Assembly (NCBI GenBank): GCA_017651645.1
Contig: JAGCCO010000001.1
Span: 1 to 64,000, forward strand
Direction of reading: 5' to 3'
DNA from: Bacteroidales bacterium
GTDB taxonomy: Bacteria; Bacteroidota; Bacteroidia; Bacteroidales; F082
Length of the DNA: 64,000 nt
Shown: one piece after another, positions 33,305 to 41,802 of the stretch
How positions within the stretch are numbered: the first letter of the stretch is position 1
Layout: each line of letters begins with the position of its first letter
Notes under the pieces: model-generated
What the model was told of the DNA's origin: nothing
What the model saw: the letters and a program-made list of their open reading frames with translations, nothing else
The model's database searches: none
Translations under genes and position numbers: made by a program

Positions 33305-34348
33305 TTAAAACTTACTTAGGTCCAAACGGAGCGTCAGGAAATGGGGCGAGCCGACAATATTATTCCTAGAAAGCGCATAATCAATTTGGAACGCCTTGAT
33401 TTTCACTCCAAAGCCAGCCGAGAAACCCACCAATGAACGCGCCTCGGGGACATCCATATTATGATGGGTCTCATAATTATAGGAGGCTCTCAGGAACAGA
33501 TTCTTGCCTAGGGCCATCTCGCCGCCAACGATCAAATGGCAACCCAAATTCGTGAGAATTCTGGCAGCCAAGGTGGGTTCTTTCATCTGTCCTGTGATAG
33601 GATCATAGTTCCCGTCAAGGTCAAGCGGGTCATCATAAAGCTTGTTCCAACGCTGGATGTCTTTGTAACCTAAAATAATGGTCAAAGGCAGATGGTCAAG
33701 TTTCTTGGAAGCCATGAAATCCAAGGAGAAAGGCAGCCATTTGTTTTCCAAATACATTTCTTGACAATACAGTTGTCGACCGATGTTGCGTGCGGCCAGA
33801 GTGAACGCCCAATTGGAATATGACCAATAGGTGGTGGCCACATCCACGCCCAAGGCACCCGAACGGCCTGTTTCATATTGCAGTCCCGCATATTTCAAAT
33901 TGGCGCCTATACTCCATTTGTCGGTCAACTCACGGCCCCAGCCAAGGGTAACGGCATAGTCCGACACGCTGAAAGTGCTGCCATCAGTTTGGCCACTCTC
34001 GGAAGCATACTGCATATTGCCATAGTTGTAATATTGCACCGAAGCCGCAAAACTGCCCAAATGCTTAAAGGTATGGCTGTACTGCGCAGTGGCATAGTTG
34101 GTCCCGATATTAAAATCACCGACATACGACAAAGCGATCTGGTTGTTCATCTCGGGTGAGATGGCCGAAGGATTGAAAACAGCCGTCTGCAAGTCACCGT
34201 CATGCACGGGCAAAGGCAACCCACCCAAAGCCACGACCCGAGCCGAATTGGCATCAGTCAGGGCACGATAGGTTCCATTACTCACTTGAGCATTGGATTG
34301 TGTAACAAGTAACAAAATCAACACTCCTATGTAAAGAATTCGCTTCAT
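33305..34348 (-). CDS. porQ: Type IX secretion system protein PorQ
   Basis: A 347-aa outer-membrane beta-barrel of the PorV/PorQ (FadL-like) group, part of the T9SS attachment complex in P. gingivalis with PorU, PorV and PorZ. The signal peptide ends at QSNAQ. PorQ-type features are the opening NGTYRALTDANSARVVALGG, FNPSAISPEMNNQIALSYVGDF, and a closing strand HFLTLRLDLSKF. Length matches PorQ. It lies between nusB and recF in an apparent operon, away from other T9SS genes but in the same window as at least two clear cargo proteins. This supports a working T9SS; the other core components are outside the window. Confidence 0.9.
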   Translation of the reverse strand: MKRILYIGVLILLLVTQSNAQVSNGTYRALTDANSARVVALGGLPLPVHDGDLQTAVFNPSAISPEMNNQIALSYVGDFNIGTNYATAQYSHTFKHLGSFAASVQYYNYGNMQYASESGQTDGSTFSVSDYAVTLGWGRELTDKWSIGANLKYAGLQYETGRSGALGVDVATTYWSYSNWAFTLAARNIGRQLYCQEMYLENKWLPFSLDFMASKKLDHLPLTIILGYKDIQRWNKLYDDPLDLDGNYDPITGQMKEPTLAARILTNLGCHLIVGGEMALGKNLFLRASYNYETHHNMDVPEARSLVGFSAGFGVKIKAFQIDYALSRNNIVGSPHFLTLRLDLSKF

Positions 34349-34404
34349 ATTCCAATGTTTTTTTGATAACGGAAACGCCCTAGTTATATTGTGTTTTATT
34401 TCAA

Positions 34405-35358
34405 TTATTTGTCAATCAGCCCTATACCTGTTTTGACAAGTTTACCATTTTCTTTCAGTATAGATGCCAATTTGTCCAACATTCCATTGACAAAACGACG
34501 GCTTTCAGGGGTACTATAGAATTTCGAAATCTCAATATACTCGTTGATGGTCACCTTCACTGGTATAGAATGGAACTCGCAGAACTCTGTCAAAGCCATG
34601 AAAATAAGGATCTTGTCCATCAAAGCCAAACGATCGTAATCCCAGTTGGAGATGTTGGCCGCCACCAAATCACGATATTCCTCAGCATGAAGGATAGTCT
34701 TCTCGAACAATTTGACGACGAACTCTTTGTCCTCTTCTTCCTCTTTATAGACTGGAGGTAATTTGTTGGAGGCATCAAAGCTGGCAGGCAACTCATTGAT
34801 ATACTTCCAAAGCAAATAAATAGCTAACTGATAATCACTGTTGAACGACAAGTCGCGGTCGGAATAATAATCAAACAGCAAACCATTTTCAGCCATATAA
34901 GTGTCAATCACCGTAACCAAGAAGTGCTTGTCATCACTGAAGCTATCCTTTCCATTGGTCATATAGGATTGGTACTCAGGCGTTTCTGTCAACTTTCCAT
35001 ACAATTTGCGAATAAAGTCTTCCCTCGAGTCAGCCCAATTGATCTTATACTTTTCTTCCAGGCTTATCAAGTGCTTGTTGTCTTCCAAAGTATTGAGAAT
35101 CCGATTATTGACAAACTTCAAATTCGGGTTCAAGTCCTCCTCGGTCGGAAAATGCTTCTGTTTGTTCTCTTCAATGCGCCGTTCCGCAAATTTTTTCACT
35201 TCAACCCAAAAAGAAAGCTGATACACAAACAGTTTGTATAAATCCTCGACCCCTTCAAGCAAATGACGCTCAGCTTGAGGCAGATTGGAATTTTCGGTCT
35301 GATGATAGGCGTATATCTCTTGCAACACCTTGACTCTCAGAAATCTTCGATTCAACAT
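34405..35358 (-). CDS. nusB: NusB transcription antitermination factor (long form)
   Basis: A 317-aa protein whose C-terminal ~130 residues hold the NusB helical domain (NWDYDRLALMDKILIFMALTEF, INEYIEISKFYSTPESRRFVNGMLDK). NusB acts with NusE/S10 in antitermination complexes on rRNA operons. The long N-terminal half (MLNRRFLRVKVLQEIYAY then a helical region) is the usual Bacteroidota form, much longer than the ~140-residue proteobacterial protein. First gene of nusB-porQ-recF-DUF721, with a TACTTTTG box at 35391-35398. It is divergent from rubrerythrin. Confidence 0.92.
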   Translation of the reverse strand: MLNRRFLRVKVLQEIYAYHQTENSNLPQAERHLLEGVEDLYKLFVYQLSFWVEVKKFAERRIEENKQKHFPTEEDLNPNLKFVNNRILNTLEDNKHLISLEEKYKINWADSREDFIRKLYGKLTETPEYQSYMTNGKDSFSDDKHFLVTVIDTYMAENGLLFDYYSDRDLSFNSDYQLAIYLLWKYINELPASFDASNKLPPVYKEEEEDKEFVVKLFEKTILHAEEYRDLVAANISNWDYDRLALMDKILIFMALTEFCEFHSIPVKVTINEYIEISKFYSTPESRRFVNGMLDKLASILKENGKLVKTGIGLIDK

Positions 35359-35390
35359 AAGGTTGGGTTATTTATCGTCAAAACAATTTG

Positions 35391-35398
35391 CAAAAGTA
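35391..35398 (-). promoter_or_regulatory. -7 box of nusB operon (TACTTTTG)
   Basis: TACTTTTG on the minus strand ends 33 bp before the nusB ATG, giving a leader of about 26 bases. Confidence 0.55.
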
Positions 35399-35468
35399 GG
35401 AAAAAAACTCTTTCAAGTCCAAACAAAGAATATTTTTCAACAACACAGAAGATATGATAGAAAATATC

Positions 35469-35476
35469 TATCTTTG
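35469..35476 (+). promoter_or_regulatory. -7 box of rubrerythrin (TATCTTTG)
   Basis: TATCTTTG matches TAnnTTTG exactly and ends 51 bp before the ATG at 35527, giving a leader of about 44 bases. Confidence 0.6.
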
Positions 35477-35526
35477 CATTGACATTTTTCATGAAAGACT
35501 AACTCAATAAATAATTAAGAAATACC

Positions 35527-36075
35527 ATGAAGAAAAAATTCATCTGCCCCATCTGCGGGTACGTACATGAAGGAGAGGAAGCCCCCGAGCGCTGCCCTCA
35601 ATGCAAACAAATCGTCGAATGGAAAGTCGTTGACGAGAGTGCTGCCCTGAACTTTGTTACCGAGCATGTGCTTGGCATTGCCAAAGGCACTGGCGACGAA
35701 ATGATCAAGGACTTGAACGCACAATTTATGGCCGAGGCCACCGAGGTCGGCATGTATCTGGCCATGAGTCGTCAGGCCGACCGTGAAGGCTATCCCGAGA
35801 TCGCGGAAGCCTTTAAGCGCTACGCCTTCGAAGAGGCCGACCACTGCTCCCGTTTCGCCGAACTGCTGGGCGAAGTGGTGTGGGACACCAAGACCAACCT
35901 TTACAAACGCATGATCGCCGAATGTGGCGCCTGCGAAGAGAAGATGCGCATCGCCCGCGTGGCCAAGGAGCGCAACCTTGACGCCATCCACGACACTGTC
36001 CACGAAATGGCCAAGGACGAAGCCCGCCACGGCAAAGGCTTTGAGGGACTTTACAAACGTTACTTTGAAAAATAA
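35527..36075 (+). CDS. Rubrerythrin with N-terminal rubredoxin domain (reverse rubrerythrin)
   Basis: A 182-aa non-heme diiron peroxidase of the reverse-rubrerythrin type. The rubredoxin domain is N-terminal ([20 protein letters not shown], residues 7-26), followed by the diiron four-helix bundle with E-x-x-x-D/E-x-x-H-type ligands ([48 protein letters not shown]). It detoxifies hydrogen peroxide in anaerobes using electrons from rubredoxin-like carriers. Together with ferritin 92 bp downstream it forms an iron and oxidative-stress pair. The promoter at 35469-35476 supports the ATG at 35527. Confidence 0.93.
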   Translation: MKKKFICPICGYVHEGEEAPERCPQCKQIVEWKVVDESAALNFVTEHVLGIAKGTGDEMIKDLNAQFMAEATEVGMYLAMSRQADREGYPEIAEAFKRYAFEEADHCSRFAELLGEVVWDTKTNLYKRMIAECGACEEKMRIARVAKERNLDAIHDTVHEMAKDEARHGKGFEGLYKRYFEK

Positions 36076-36078
36076 TAA

Positions 36079-36150
36079 GAGTGGAGTGAGGAGTTAGTAG
36101 TGTGGAGTATTTTGAATTACTCCTAACTACTCATTCCACACTCCTAACTA
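36079..36150 (+). repeat. Hairpin leader element C (AGGAGTTAG / CTAACTCCT type) upstream of ferritin
   Basis: This 72-bp element begins 3 bp after the rubrerythrin stop and ends 17 bp before the ferritin ATG. The left arm holds units of the type GGAGTTAGTAG and TGTGGAGTA, and the right arm TACTCCTAACTAC and CCACACTCCTAAC, an imperfect complement. The loop is TTTTGAAT. The sequence differs from elements A and B but the position and architecture match. Confidence 0.8.
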
Positions 36151-36167
36151 TAAAAAACTGAAGAAAA

Positions 36168-36686
36168 ATGATTAGCAAGAAATTAGCAAAAGCCATCAAC
36201 GACCAAATCAACGCTGAGATGTGGTCGGCTTACCTCTATCTGAGCATGTCGCAAGACATCTATGCCAAAGGTTTCCACGGCATTGCCCATTGGTACAAGG
36301 TGCAGTTCCTTGAGGAACAAGCCCATGCAGCCATCATGATCAACTACATGCATTCACAAGACGCCAAGGTCATCCTGGCCCCCATCGCCAAGGTGCAGAC
36401 CGAATGGAAGAGCGTGTTGGCCACCTTTGAGGACACCCTCAAGCACGAGAAGGCCGTAACCGCCATGATCAACAACCTATGCGACATCGCCGACGAAGAC
36501 AAAGACCGTGCCGCCGCCAACTTCCTCGCTTGGTTCATCGACGAACAGGTGGAAGAGGAAGAGAACGCCCGCGAGCTCGTCAACCACTGCAAGATGATCG
36601 GCGACCACATCGGTGGCATGATTATGCTTGACAAGGAGCTCGGCGCCCGTCAGTACCACACGCCTAGCCCATTAAAGGGTGAATGA
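36168..36686 (+). CDS. ftnA: Non-heme ferritin
   Basis: A 172-aa ferritin that oxidises and stores iron in a 24-subunit shell. The ferroxidase-centre residues are recognisable: E17 in INAEMWSAYLYLSM, E50 and H53 in LEEQAHAAIM, and ligands in FIDEQVEEEENA. The length and 4-helix pattern fit bacterial FtnA-type rather than bacterioferritin (no heme Met). It follows rubrerythrin with hairpin element C in between and may be cotranscribed. Two terminator-like hairpins follow. Confidence 0.95.
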   Translation: MISKKLAKAINDQINAEMWSAYLYLSMSQDIYAKGFHGIAHWYKVQFLEEQAHAAIMINYMHSQDAKVILAPIAKVQTEWKSVLATFEDTLKHEKAVTAMINNLCDIADEDKDRAAANFLAWFIDEQVEEEENARELVNHCKMIGDHIGGMIMLDKELGARQYHTPSPLKGE

Positions 36687-36694
36687 TTTGCACA

Positions 36695-36726
36695 TTGTAG
36701 AGACGGTGCATGCACCGTCTCTACAA
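36695..36726. repeat. TAGAGACG palindrome P1 at convergent junction
   Basis: TTGTAGAGACGGTGCA (36695-36710) and its exact inverse TGCACCGTCTCTACAA (36711-36726) form a perfect 32-bp palindrome between ferritin and the convergent aldo/keto reductase gene. The outer TAGAGACG / CGTCTCTA is shared with two other convergent junctions in the window. It may terminate transcription in both directions. Confidence 0.85.
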
Positions 36727-36735
36727 ACCTAAACG

Positions 36736-36771
36736 AAAAAACTCCGCTGTTCATTGAACAGCGGAGTTTTT
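36736..36771. terminator. Bidirectional intrinsic terminator, ferritin / aldo-keto reductase
   Basis: The stem ACTCCGCTGTTC / GAACAGCGGAGT (36741-36752, 36756-36767) has a 3-base loop and is flanked by AAAAA on the left and TTTTT on the right. It lies between convergent genes and can work in both directions. Confidence 0.85.
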
Positions 36772-36789
36772 CTTTCCTCAATTAGAGCA

Positions 36790-37821
36790 CTACAATTCTC
36801 CCGCCTGTTTCTTAGCCCAATATTCCTTAAACACCTCATAGTTCTTTTCCAAAAGCGTCGGTGTGTCAAGGCCATAAGGGCACTTGCTGCTGCATTGGTG
36901 GCAGTGCTTGCACTTCTCGATGAGTTTCATCTTCTCGGCCCATTCCTCAGTGAGATAGACACTATACGGGGCACGCTTCAGAAAGAGACTCATGCGGGCA
37001 CAATCGTTGATTTGGATGCCTACCGGACATGGCATGCAATAGCCGCAGCCACGGCAGAACTCGCCCGAGAGCTCGGCGCGTTCCTTCTCAATCTTTCGCC
37101 ATGAAGCGGATGACAACTCAGGTTCATGCTCCTGATAGGAAATGAACTCGTCCAACTCGTTCTCACGTTGAATGCCCCAAATGGGTAAAGCATGGTCGAA
37201 CTGGTTCAAAAAAGCATAGGCTAAGGCTGAATCGTTGATGAGACCTCCTGCCATTGCCTTCATGCAAATGAAGCCCATATTGTGTTTGAAGCAAGCCTCA
37301 ACTATTTTCTGGTCATCTTCAGACGAGAGATACGAGAAAGGATATTGCAATGTGTCGTAACAATCGCGCTCGACAGCTTCCATGGCCACATTTTGGCGAT
37401 GGTTGCTGATGCCTATGAACCTCACCTTGCCTTGGCGCTTGGCCACTTTCATGGCATCATAAAGACCCTGCTTGTCACCAGGACGCGGACAATAATCCGG
37501 GTTATGGAATTGATACAAATCAAGATAATCGGTCTTCAGGTTCTTCAGTGTCGTATGAAGGTCTTTCCAGAACTCCTCAACATTTGTGGCACCTGTCTTG
37601 GAGGCGATATACACTTTGTTGCGCCGGTCGCCAAAGGCTGCGCCTATCTTCTCTTCACTGTCGGTGTAAAAACGTGCCGTGTCGTAGAAATTGATGCCGT
37701 TATCGTAAGCCTTATGCAGCAGATAGACGGCTTCCTTCTCGCTTATCCTTTGAATGGGAAGGGCTCCAAAGCCATTCTTGTTCACCTTCAAGTTGGTCTT
37801 GCCTAATGTGATGATTTTCAT
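36790..37821 (-). CDS. Aldo/keto reductase with C-terminal ferredoxin-like cluster domain
   Basis: A 343-aa protein. The start is at 37821 (MKIITLGKTNLKVNKNGFGA); a more upstream ATG at 37842 would lie inside the promoter box at 37840-37847. Residues 1-230 form an aldo/keto reductase barrel with the Asp-Tyr-Lys-His type active-site region (NFYDTARFYTDSEEKIG, VYIASKTG, DLYQFHNPD). The C-terminus has Cys motifs CRGCGYCMPCPVG (about 256-268) and CKHCHQCSSKCPYG, consistent with two 4Fe-4S clusters. This fused form is widespread in anaerobes and is presumably ferredoxin-linked; substrate unknown. Confidence 0.92.
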   Translation of the reverse strand: MKIITLGKTNLKVNKNGFGALPIQRISEKEAVYLLHKAYDNGINFYDTARFYTDSEEKIGAAFGDRRNKVYIASKTGATNVEEFWKDLHTTLKNLKTDYLDLYQFHNPDYCPRPGDKQGLYDAMKVAKRQGKVRFIGISNHRQNVAMEAVERDCYDTLQYPFSYLSSEDDQKIVEACFKHNMGFICMKAMAGGLINDSALAYAFLNQFDHALPIWGIQRENELDEFISYQEHEPELSSASWRKIEKERAELSGEFCRGCGYCMPCPVGIQINDCARMSLFLKRAPYSVYLTEEWAEKMKLIEKCKHCHQCSSKCPYGLDTPTLLEKNYEVFKEYWAKKQAGEL

Positions 37822-37839
37822 GGCTGACTGATTTTTGCA

Positions 37840-37847
37840 CAAAAATA
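37840..37847 (-). promoter_or_regulatory. -7 box of aldo/keto reductase (TATTTTTG)
   Basis: TATTTTTG on the minus strand ends 19 bp before the ATG at 37821, a leader of about 12 bases. Confidence 0.6.
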
Positions 37848-37910
37848 GTAAAATAATTGATACACACCAAATTTTAAGCCCGAATTTTTCATCCCAGTAT
37901 CCAAAAACGC

Positions 37911-37918
37911 TATTTTTG
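37911..37918 (+). promoter_or_regulatory. -7 box of aroQ (TATTTTTG)
   Basis: TATTTTTG ends 17 bp before the aroQ ATG at 37935, giving a leader of about 10 bases. Confidence 0.6.
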
Positions 37919-37934
37919 CATAAAATTTCTTTAA

Positions 37935-38363
37935 ATGAAAATCCTCATTCTGAACGGTCCCAACCTAAACCTCTTAGGCAAACGCGAGCCCGAGATCTAC
38001 GGTCATGTCTCATTCGATGATTACTTACCCAAACTCCGCAATCGGTTTCCTCAACATGAGATTTCCTATTTCCAGTCGAATCATGAAGGTGTATTGATTG
38101 ACAAGCTGCAAGAAGCTGATGGTCAATTCGATGCTGTGGTGATGAACCCAGGAGCCTATGCTCACACTTCCATCGCTCTAGCCGACTGTATCCGTGCCAT
38201 CTGTATCCCAGTAATAGAAGTGCACATCTCCGACATCTCAAAACGAGAACCTTACCGTAGGCATTCCTTTACCGCTGAGGCCTGTCTGAATTGCATTTCG
38301 GGAATGGGGATGGAAGGATATGCCATGGCCATCGAGGCGTTGGAGGCGAATAAACCTTTGTGA
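37935..38363 (+). CDS. aroQ: Type II 3-dehydroquinate dehydratase
   Basis: A 142-aa dodecameric enzyme that dehydrates 3-dehydroquinate to 3-dehydroshikimate in the shikimate pathway. Type II hallmarks: NGPNLNLLGKREPEIYG at residues 6-22 (catalytic Arg and flexible-loop Tyr), NPGAYAHTSIALADC with Asn/His at about 71-78, and EVHISDISKREPYRRHS. Length is normal. It is convergent with the glycosyltransferase gene; its stop codon lies in palindrome P2. Confidence 0.96.
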   Translation: MKILILNGPNLNLLGKREPEIYGHVSFDDYLPKLRNRFPQHEISYFQSNHEGVLIDKLQEADGQFDAVVMNPGAYAHTSIALADCIRAICIPVIEVHISDISKREPYRRHSFTAEACLNCISGMGMEGYAMAIEALEANKPL

Positions 38364-38387
38364 GACGCGATAAATAGCATCTCTACA
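38362..38387. repeat. Degenerate TAGAGACG palindrome P2 at convergent junction
   Basis: GAGACGCGATAAAT followed by AGCATCTCTACA is a decayed copy of the TAGAGACG ... CGTCTCTA family seen at 36695 and 54506. It spans the 19-bp gap between convergent aroQ and glycosyltransferase genes and provides part of the aroQ TGA and the glycosyltransferase TAG. Confidence 0.7.
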
Positions 38388-39405
38388 ATGTGAAATCACT
38401 GGACTTCAATTCGCTGTATTTCTTCTTGCCTCGAATGATGCTCTCAAAAACGATGTTTTTCCGATAGATGCAACTCACCGTTTTGTGCTCATCGTAACTG
38501 CGTTTTTCACGCAGATCGTTCAACCTTTTGTAGAAATCCCAATGCGCCTTGAAAACCATCCCGAAGTCCTTGGGGCAGCCCTCGAAGAGGAACTTCAGTG
38601 CCGCCACCCAATCGAGAAGGATACGGTAAAGGATGATGCGATGTACTCGATGCTTGGGAAGGTTTTTTACCAACAGCGAGAGGTTATTCCTGAAATTCAG
38701 ATAGGTCTTGCGCGGCGAGTTTTTCGGCAAAGTACCACCTCCGATATGATAAACCTGTGACTGGGGACAGCAATACACCTTGTAACCTGCGTTCTTCAAC
38801 CGCCAGCATATGTCGATCTCTTCCATGTGGGCAAAGAAGCTGTCGTCTAAGCCCCCAATTTGATGGTACAAATCGGCGCGGACAAACATGCAGGCGCCTG
38901 TGGCCCAGAAGACTTCCAAAGGCGTGTCGTATTGGCCTTTATCTTCTTCAAGGTTTTGGAAAACTCGCCCGCGACAAAACGGATAGCCGTACTTGTCGAT
39001 GAAGCCGCCACAGGCACCTGCATATTCAAACTGCTCTTTGTGGTAATACGACAATATCTTGGGCTGACAAGCGGCAATCTGCGGGTCAGCATCCATCATC
39101 TCAATGATAGGCTCAATCCAACATGGAGCCACTTCTATATCGGAATTGAGCAACACATAATACTGCGCCTCCACCTGTCGCAAAGCCAGATTGTAGCCCG
39201 TGGCAAAGCCACCGTTGCTGCCGTTCTCAATCAAACGGATCTTGGGAAAATGCGCCTTCATGAAAGCCACTGAGTCATCGGTGGAGGCATTGTCGGCCAC
39301 GATAATTTCTGCCAATGTCGGGTCGCAGTTGGCGATGACATTGGGCAGGAATTGTTCAAGGAACTTCTTCCCGTTATAGTTCAATATGACGACAGCCACT
39401 TTCAT
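38383..39405 (-). CDS. Family 2 glycosyltransferase
   Basis: A 340-aa GT2 (GT-A fold) enzyme. The start at 39405 (MKVAVVILNYNGKKFLEQF) overlaps the acyltransferase stop by 4 bp. It shows the nucleotide-binding opening NYNGKKFLE, the ADNASTDDS segment, the DXD-like YYVLLNSDIEVAP, and the late EEIDICWRLKNAGYK motif with the catalytic acidic pair. A rhamnosyl- or N-acetylglucosaminyl-type role in surface glycan synthesis is possible; donor and acceptor are unknown. It is cotranscribed with an LpxL-like acyltransferase, pointing to lipid-linked envelope glycans. Confidence 0.9.
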   Translation of the reverse strand: MKVAVVILNYNGKKFLEQFLPNVIANCDPTLAEIIVADNASTDDSVAFMKAHFPKIRLIENGSNGGFATGYNLALRQVEAQYYVLLNSDIEVAPCWIEPIIEMMDADPQIAACQPKILSYYHKEQFEYAGACGGFIDKYGYPFCRGRVFQNLEEDKGQYDTPLEVFWATGACMFVRADLYHQIGGLDDSFFAHMEEIDICWRLKNAGYKVYCCPQSQVYHIGGGTLPKNSPRKTYLNFRNNLSLLVKNLPKHRVHRIILYRILLDWVAALKFLFEGCPKDFGMVFKAHWDFYKRLNDLREKRSYDEHKTVSCIYRKNIVFESIIRGKKKYSELKSSDFTL

Positions 39406-40289
39406 GCTTCGCTCTTTTGCGACCTTTGGTGTTTCCAGCGACGATGCGACCACAGCCAGTTGTTGGGATTGGCCTCAATGAAACGTTCCACACAACGCAC
39501 ATATTGTTTCATGATATAGCCTTTCTCCGTCGCTTTGGGCTCATCGGTAATCAGTTCGAAGGTTACTTCATAACGTCCTCTACCCGTCCGTTTCATGGAC
39601 ACAAAGACCACGGCATAGTCGAGCATCTTGGCGATGCGCTCCAAGCCGGTAAACCAACAGGTATCTTGATGCAGGAACTCTGTCCAATAATCGGAATTCA
39701 GGCCATGCGAAGTTTGGTCAGCCACCATCAGAACGGCATTTTGGCTTTCGCGCAACTGCGTCAGTCGCCGCAATGCCGAGTTAGACTCCATCATCTCCAA
39801 ATCGCAGTCCTTTGTGCGTAAAAAAAGCATAAGTTGCTCAAAGGCAGGATTTTCAACTCTCTTATAGACAGCCAGACAATTATGATTCGAAAAGTCAGGC
39901 ATCATCTTCCCGAACCATTCCCAGTTGCCCGAATGTGGAATGGCATAGAACACGTTCTTGTGCTGTTCGTACAACTGTTTTATCAGCTCTGGATTAGTGT
40001 ACGTGATGCGGTTTTTATAGCCTGTCGGCTCCATGCGCAACATTTTGGGAGCTTCCACAAACAAGTCACAGAGATTCTGGTAGAAACGCCGTTCGATGTG
40101 TTTGATTTCCTTTTCGCCCGTATCGGGGAAAGAGTTCAACAGATTCTGCCTGACCACCTTACGCCGATAGCGAAGCACATAATACAACAGAAAATAAAAG
40201 CAGTCGGACTTCAAATAAAGAAGCCAATACGGATGGATGGACAGAAAGCGCACCCATAGCTTCGCAATATGAAATCCAAGCCTAGCCAT
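39402..40289 (-). CDS. LpxL/HtrB-family acyltransferase
   Basis: A 295-aa membrane-associated acyltransferase of the lysophospholipid/lipid A late-acyltransferase (LpxL/HtrB) family. The N-terminal hydrophobic helix (SIHPYWLLYLKSDCFYFLLYYVL) and the catalytic HSGNWEW motif (His + 5th residue Glu) near residue 118 are clear, as is KRVENPAFEQLM. It probably adds a secondary acyl chain to lipid A. The start is 3 bp after the GWxTD gene stop, and its stop overlaps the glycosyltransferase start by 4 bp. Confidence 0.9.
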   Translation of the reverse strand: MARLGFHIAKLWVRFLSIHPYWLLYLKSDCFYFLLYYVLRYRRKVVRQNLLNSFPDTGEKEIKHIERRFYQNLCDLFVEAPKMLRMEPTGYKNRITYTNPELIKQLYEQHKNVFYAIPHSGNWEWFGKMMPDFSNHNCLAVYKRVENPAFEQLMLFLRTKDCDLEMMESNSALRRLTQLRESQNAVLMVADQTSHGLNSDYWTEFLHQDTCWFTGLERIAKMLDYAVVFVSMKRTGRGRYEVTFELITDEPKATEKGYIMKQYVRCVERFIEANPNNWLWSHRRWKHQRSQKSEA

Positions 40290-40292
40290 GGC

Positions 40293-41777
40293 TTATCTCG
40301 GATTGTTGTAAAGGTCGCCTGCATGTGAGCCCCAAGTTTCCTGGTACTCGGTTTGGTCGACACCTTCGTTAGGCTGACCGTAGAAGCGCGAATAGATTTC
40401 AAGCTGCCAACGCGGATTGTTGACTTCTCCTATCACATCGGAATGGATCAGTTGATAATCATTGGCGGCCGAATCCTTCGACATAAACACAAAATGTTTG
40501 TTATGCTGGTTGGCAATCTCATAATAATGCCAAATCTCGTACGGATAAGCACCTGGCTCATTAGGACTTTCCATGATTTTATCAGGCTGGCCATACTTCA
40601 GGAACACATAGCCACGGTCGGTGCGATAGCCAGGATACGACGTGTTCTTAAACGACATATTCACGCGCTTGACAGCAGCCAGATAATCATTGAAGCCTTG
40701 CTGTGGATTCATCGGCGAACGTGAGGTCCAGAAGTTGAGGAGGAACTGTTGCATGGTTTTCACATCGCTGGTTTTCACAAGGTTGACAGAATAGTCACGC
40801 TCAATTTCGGTGCAAATCGGGTCGAGATAGCGGATGTATTTGCGCAACGAGTCAAGTTCGGTGATATTACTGACAAAAGTATTGGCAATACTCACTCCTG
40901 AAAGGTCACCCATATCATAGCTCACATTGGGATTGCTCCTTTGGAAGAAAGCGCTGTTTGAGCAAATCAAGGCATTGCTACGGTCGCGCACCTCAACGAC
41001 AAGATAATAGTTTCCCGAAGGCAATTCCTTGATGTCGATGGTATTGAAGAGGACATTCACCTTATTCACATCAAAGCGTTTGCTGTAAAAGAAACTCTGC
41101 ATGCGGTTCGATGACTCAACGGTTTCAATGTAATAGTTGACCAAAAACTTACCTTCGTCATACAATTTGTCACTGTTGTAAATCTCCGAATAAAAACTCA
41201 GCTTGTCTTCATTGGAGCCGTAGAAAGGATACACTCTGGGCAGAAAATCATACCCGCTTTTTGTGCACGTTGAAGGTTTTGAAGCCTTCGCATACGAGTC
41301 AAAAAACAGAATGTCAGAAACAGCTGGCACATTTTCCGGATAGTCAACGATAACGGTGATTGTCTCTGTCGGCAAAACGTCACCACTATTCATGTCAGAG
41401 ATACTGATTTCCATCTGGTATTCCCCGTTGGCCAGTGAGAAACGCTGTTGATCGATGAAGGCACCATCCAGATTCGAAGTGTCGGTCACCACTGGACTGT
41501 CGACAGCCACTTTCGAGAATGTGGATTCCTCTCCTTTCCTGAAAATGGTCACGACTTCCACTGTGGCCTTGAACTTTCCAGGTTCAAATTGTTTATAGAC
41601 CGCCGTACGACAATCAAAAGCGATGGCGTTTTCCACGTAGGGGGTTACCCCTGGCGCACAATAAGACGTCGTCGAAAGATAAGGTCTCAGCCTTTTTGTC
41701 TGGGCATTGCCCGTAAATGCGACCAGCATCAGCATTAAGGTCACAATTGCTCTCTTTGTAATAGTTAATGTATTCAT
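40293..41777 (-). CDS. GWxTD domain-containing exported protein
   Basis: A 494-aa exported protein; the start at 41777 is chosen because the signal peptide begins there (MNTLTITKRAIVTLML, ending TGNAQ) and the -7 box lies upstream at 41803-41810. The C-terminal third is a GWxTD domain: GYRTDRGYVFLKYGQPDKIME, PYEIWHYYE and a final WQLEIYSRFYG. The N-terminal half is beta-rich with no recognised catalytic motif. The family is of unknown function, often in envelope loci. First gene of an operon with LpxL-like acyltransferase and GT2. Confidence 0.85.
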   Translation of the reverse strand: MNTLTITKRAIVTLMLMLVAFTGNAQTKRLRPYLSTTSYCAPGVTPYVENAIAFDCRTAVYKQFEPGKFKATVEVVTIFRKGEESTFSKVAVDSPVVTDTSNLDGAFIDQQRFSLANGEYQMEISISDMNSGDVLPTETITVIVDYPENVPAVSDILFFDSYAKASKPSTCTKSGYDFLPRVYPFYGSNEDKLSFYSEIYNSDKLYDEGKFLVNYYIETVESSNRMQSFFYSKRFDVNKVNVLFNTIDIKELPSGNYYLVVEVRDRSNALICSNSAFFQRSNPNVSYDMGDLSGVSIANTFVSNITELDSLRKYIRYLDPICTEIERDYSVNLVKTSDVKTMQQFLLNFWTSRSPMNPQQGFNDYLAAVKRVNMSFKNTSYPGYRTDRGYVFLKYGQPDKIMESPNEPGAYPYEIWHYYEIANQHNKHFVFMSKDSAANDYQLIHSDVIGEVNNPRWQLEIYSRFYGQPNEGVDQTEYQETWGSHAGDLYNNPR

Positions 41778-41802
41778 GATGTTAGTTTTTTTGATGACGA
41801 GG

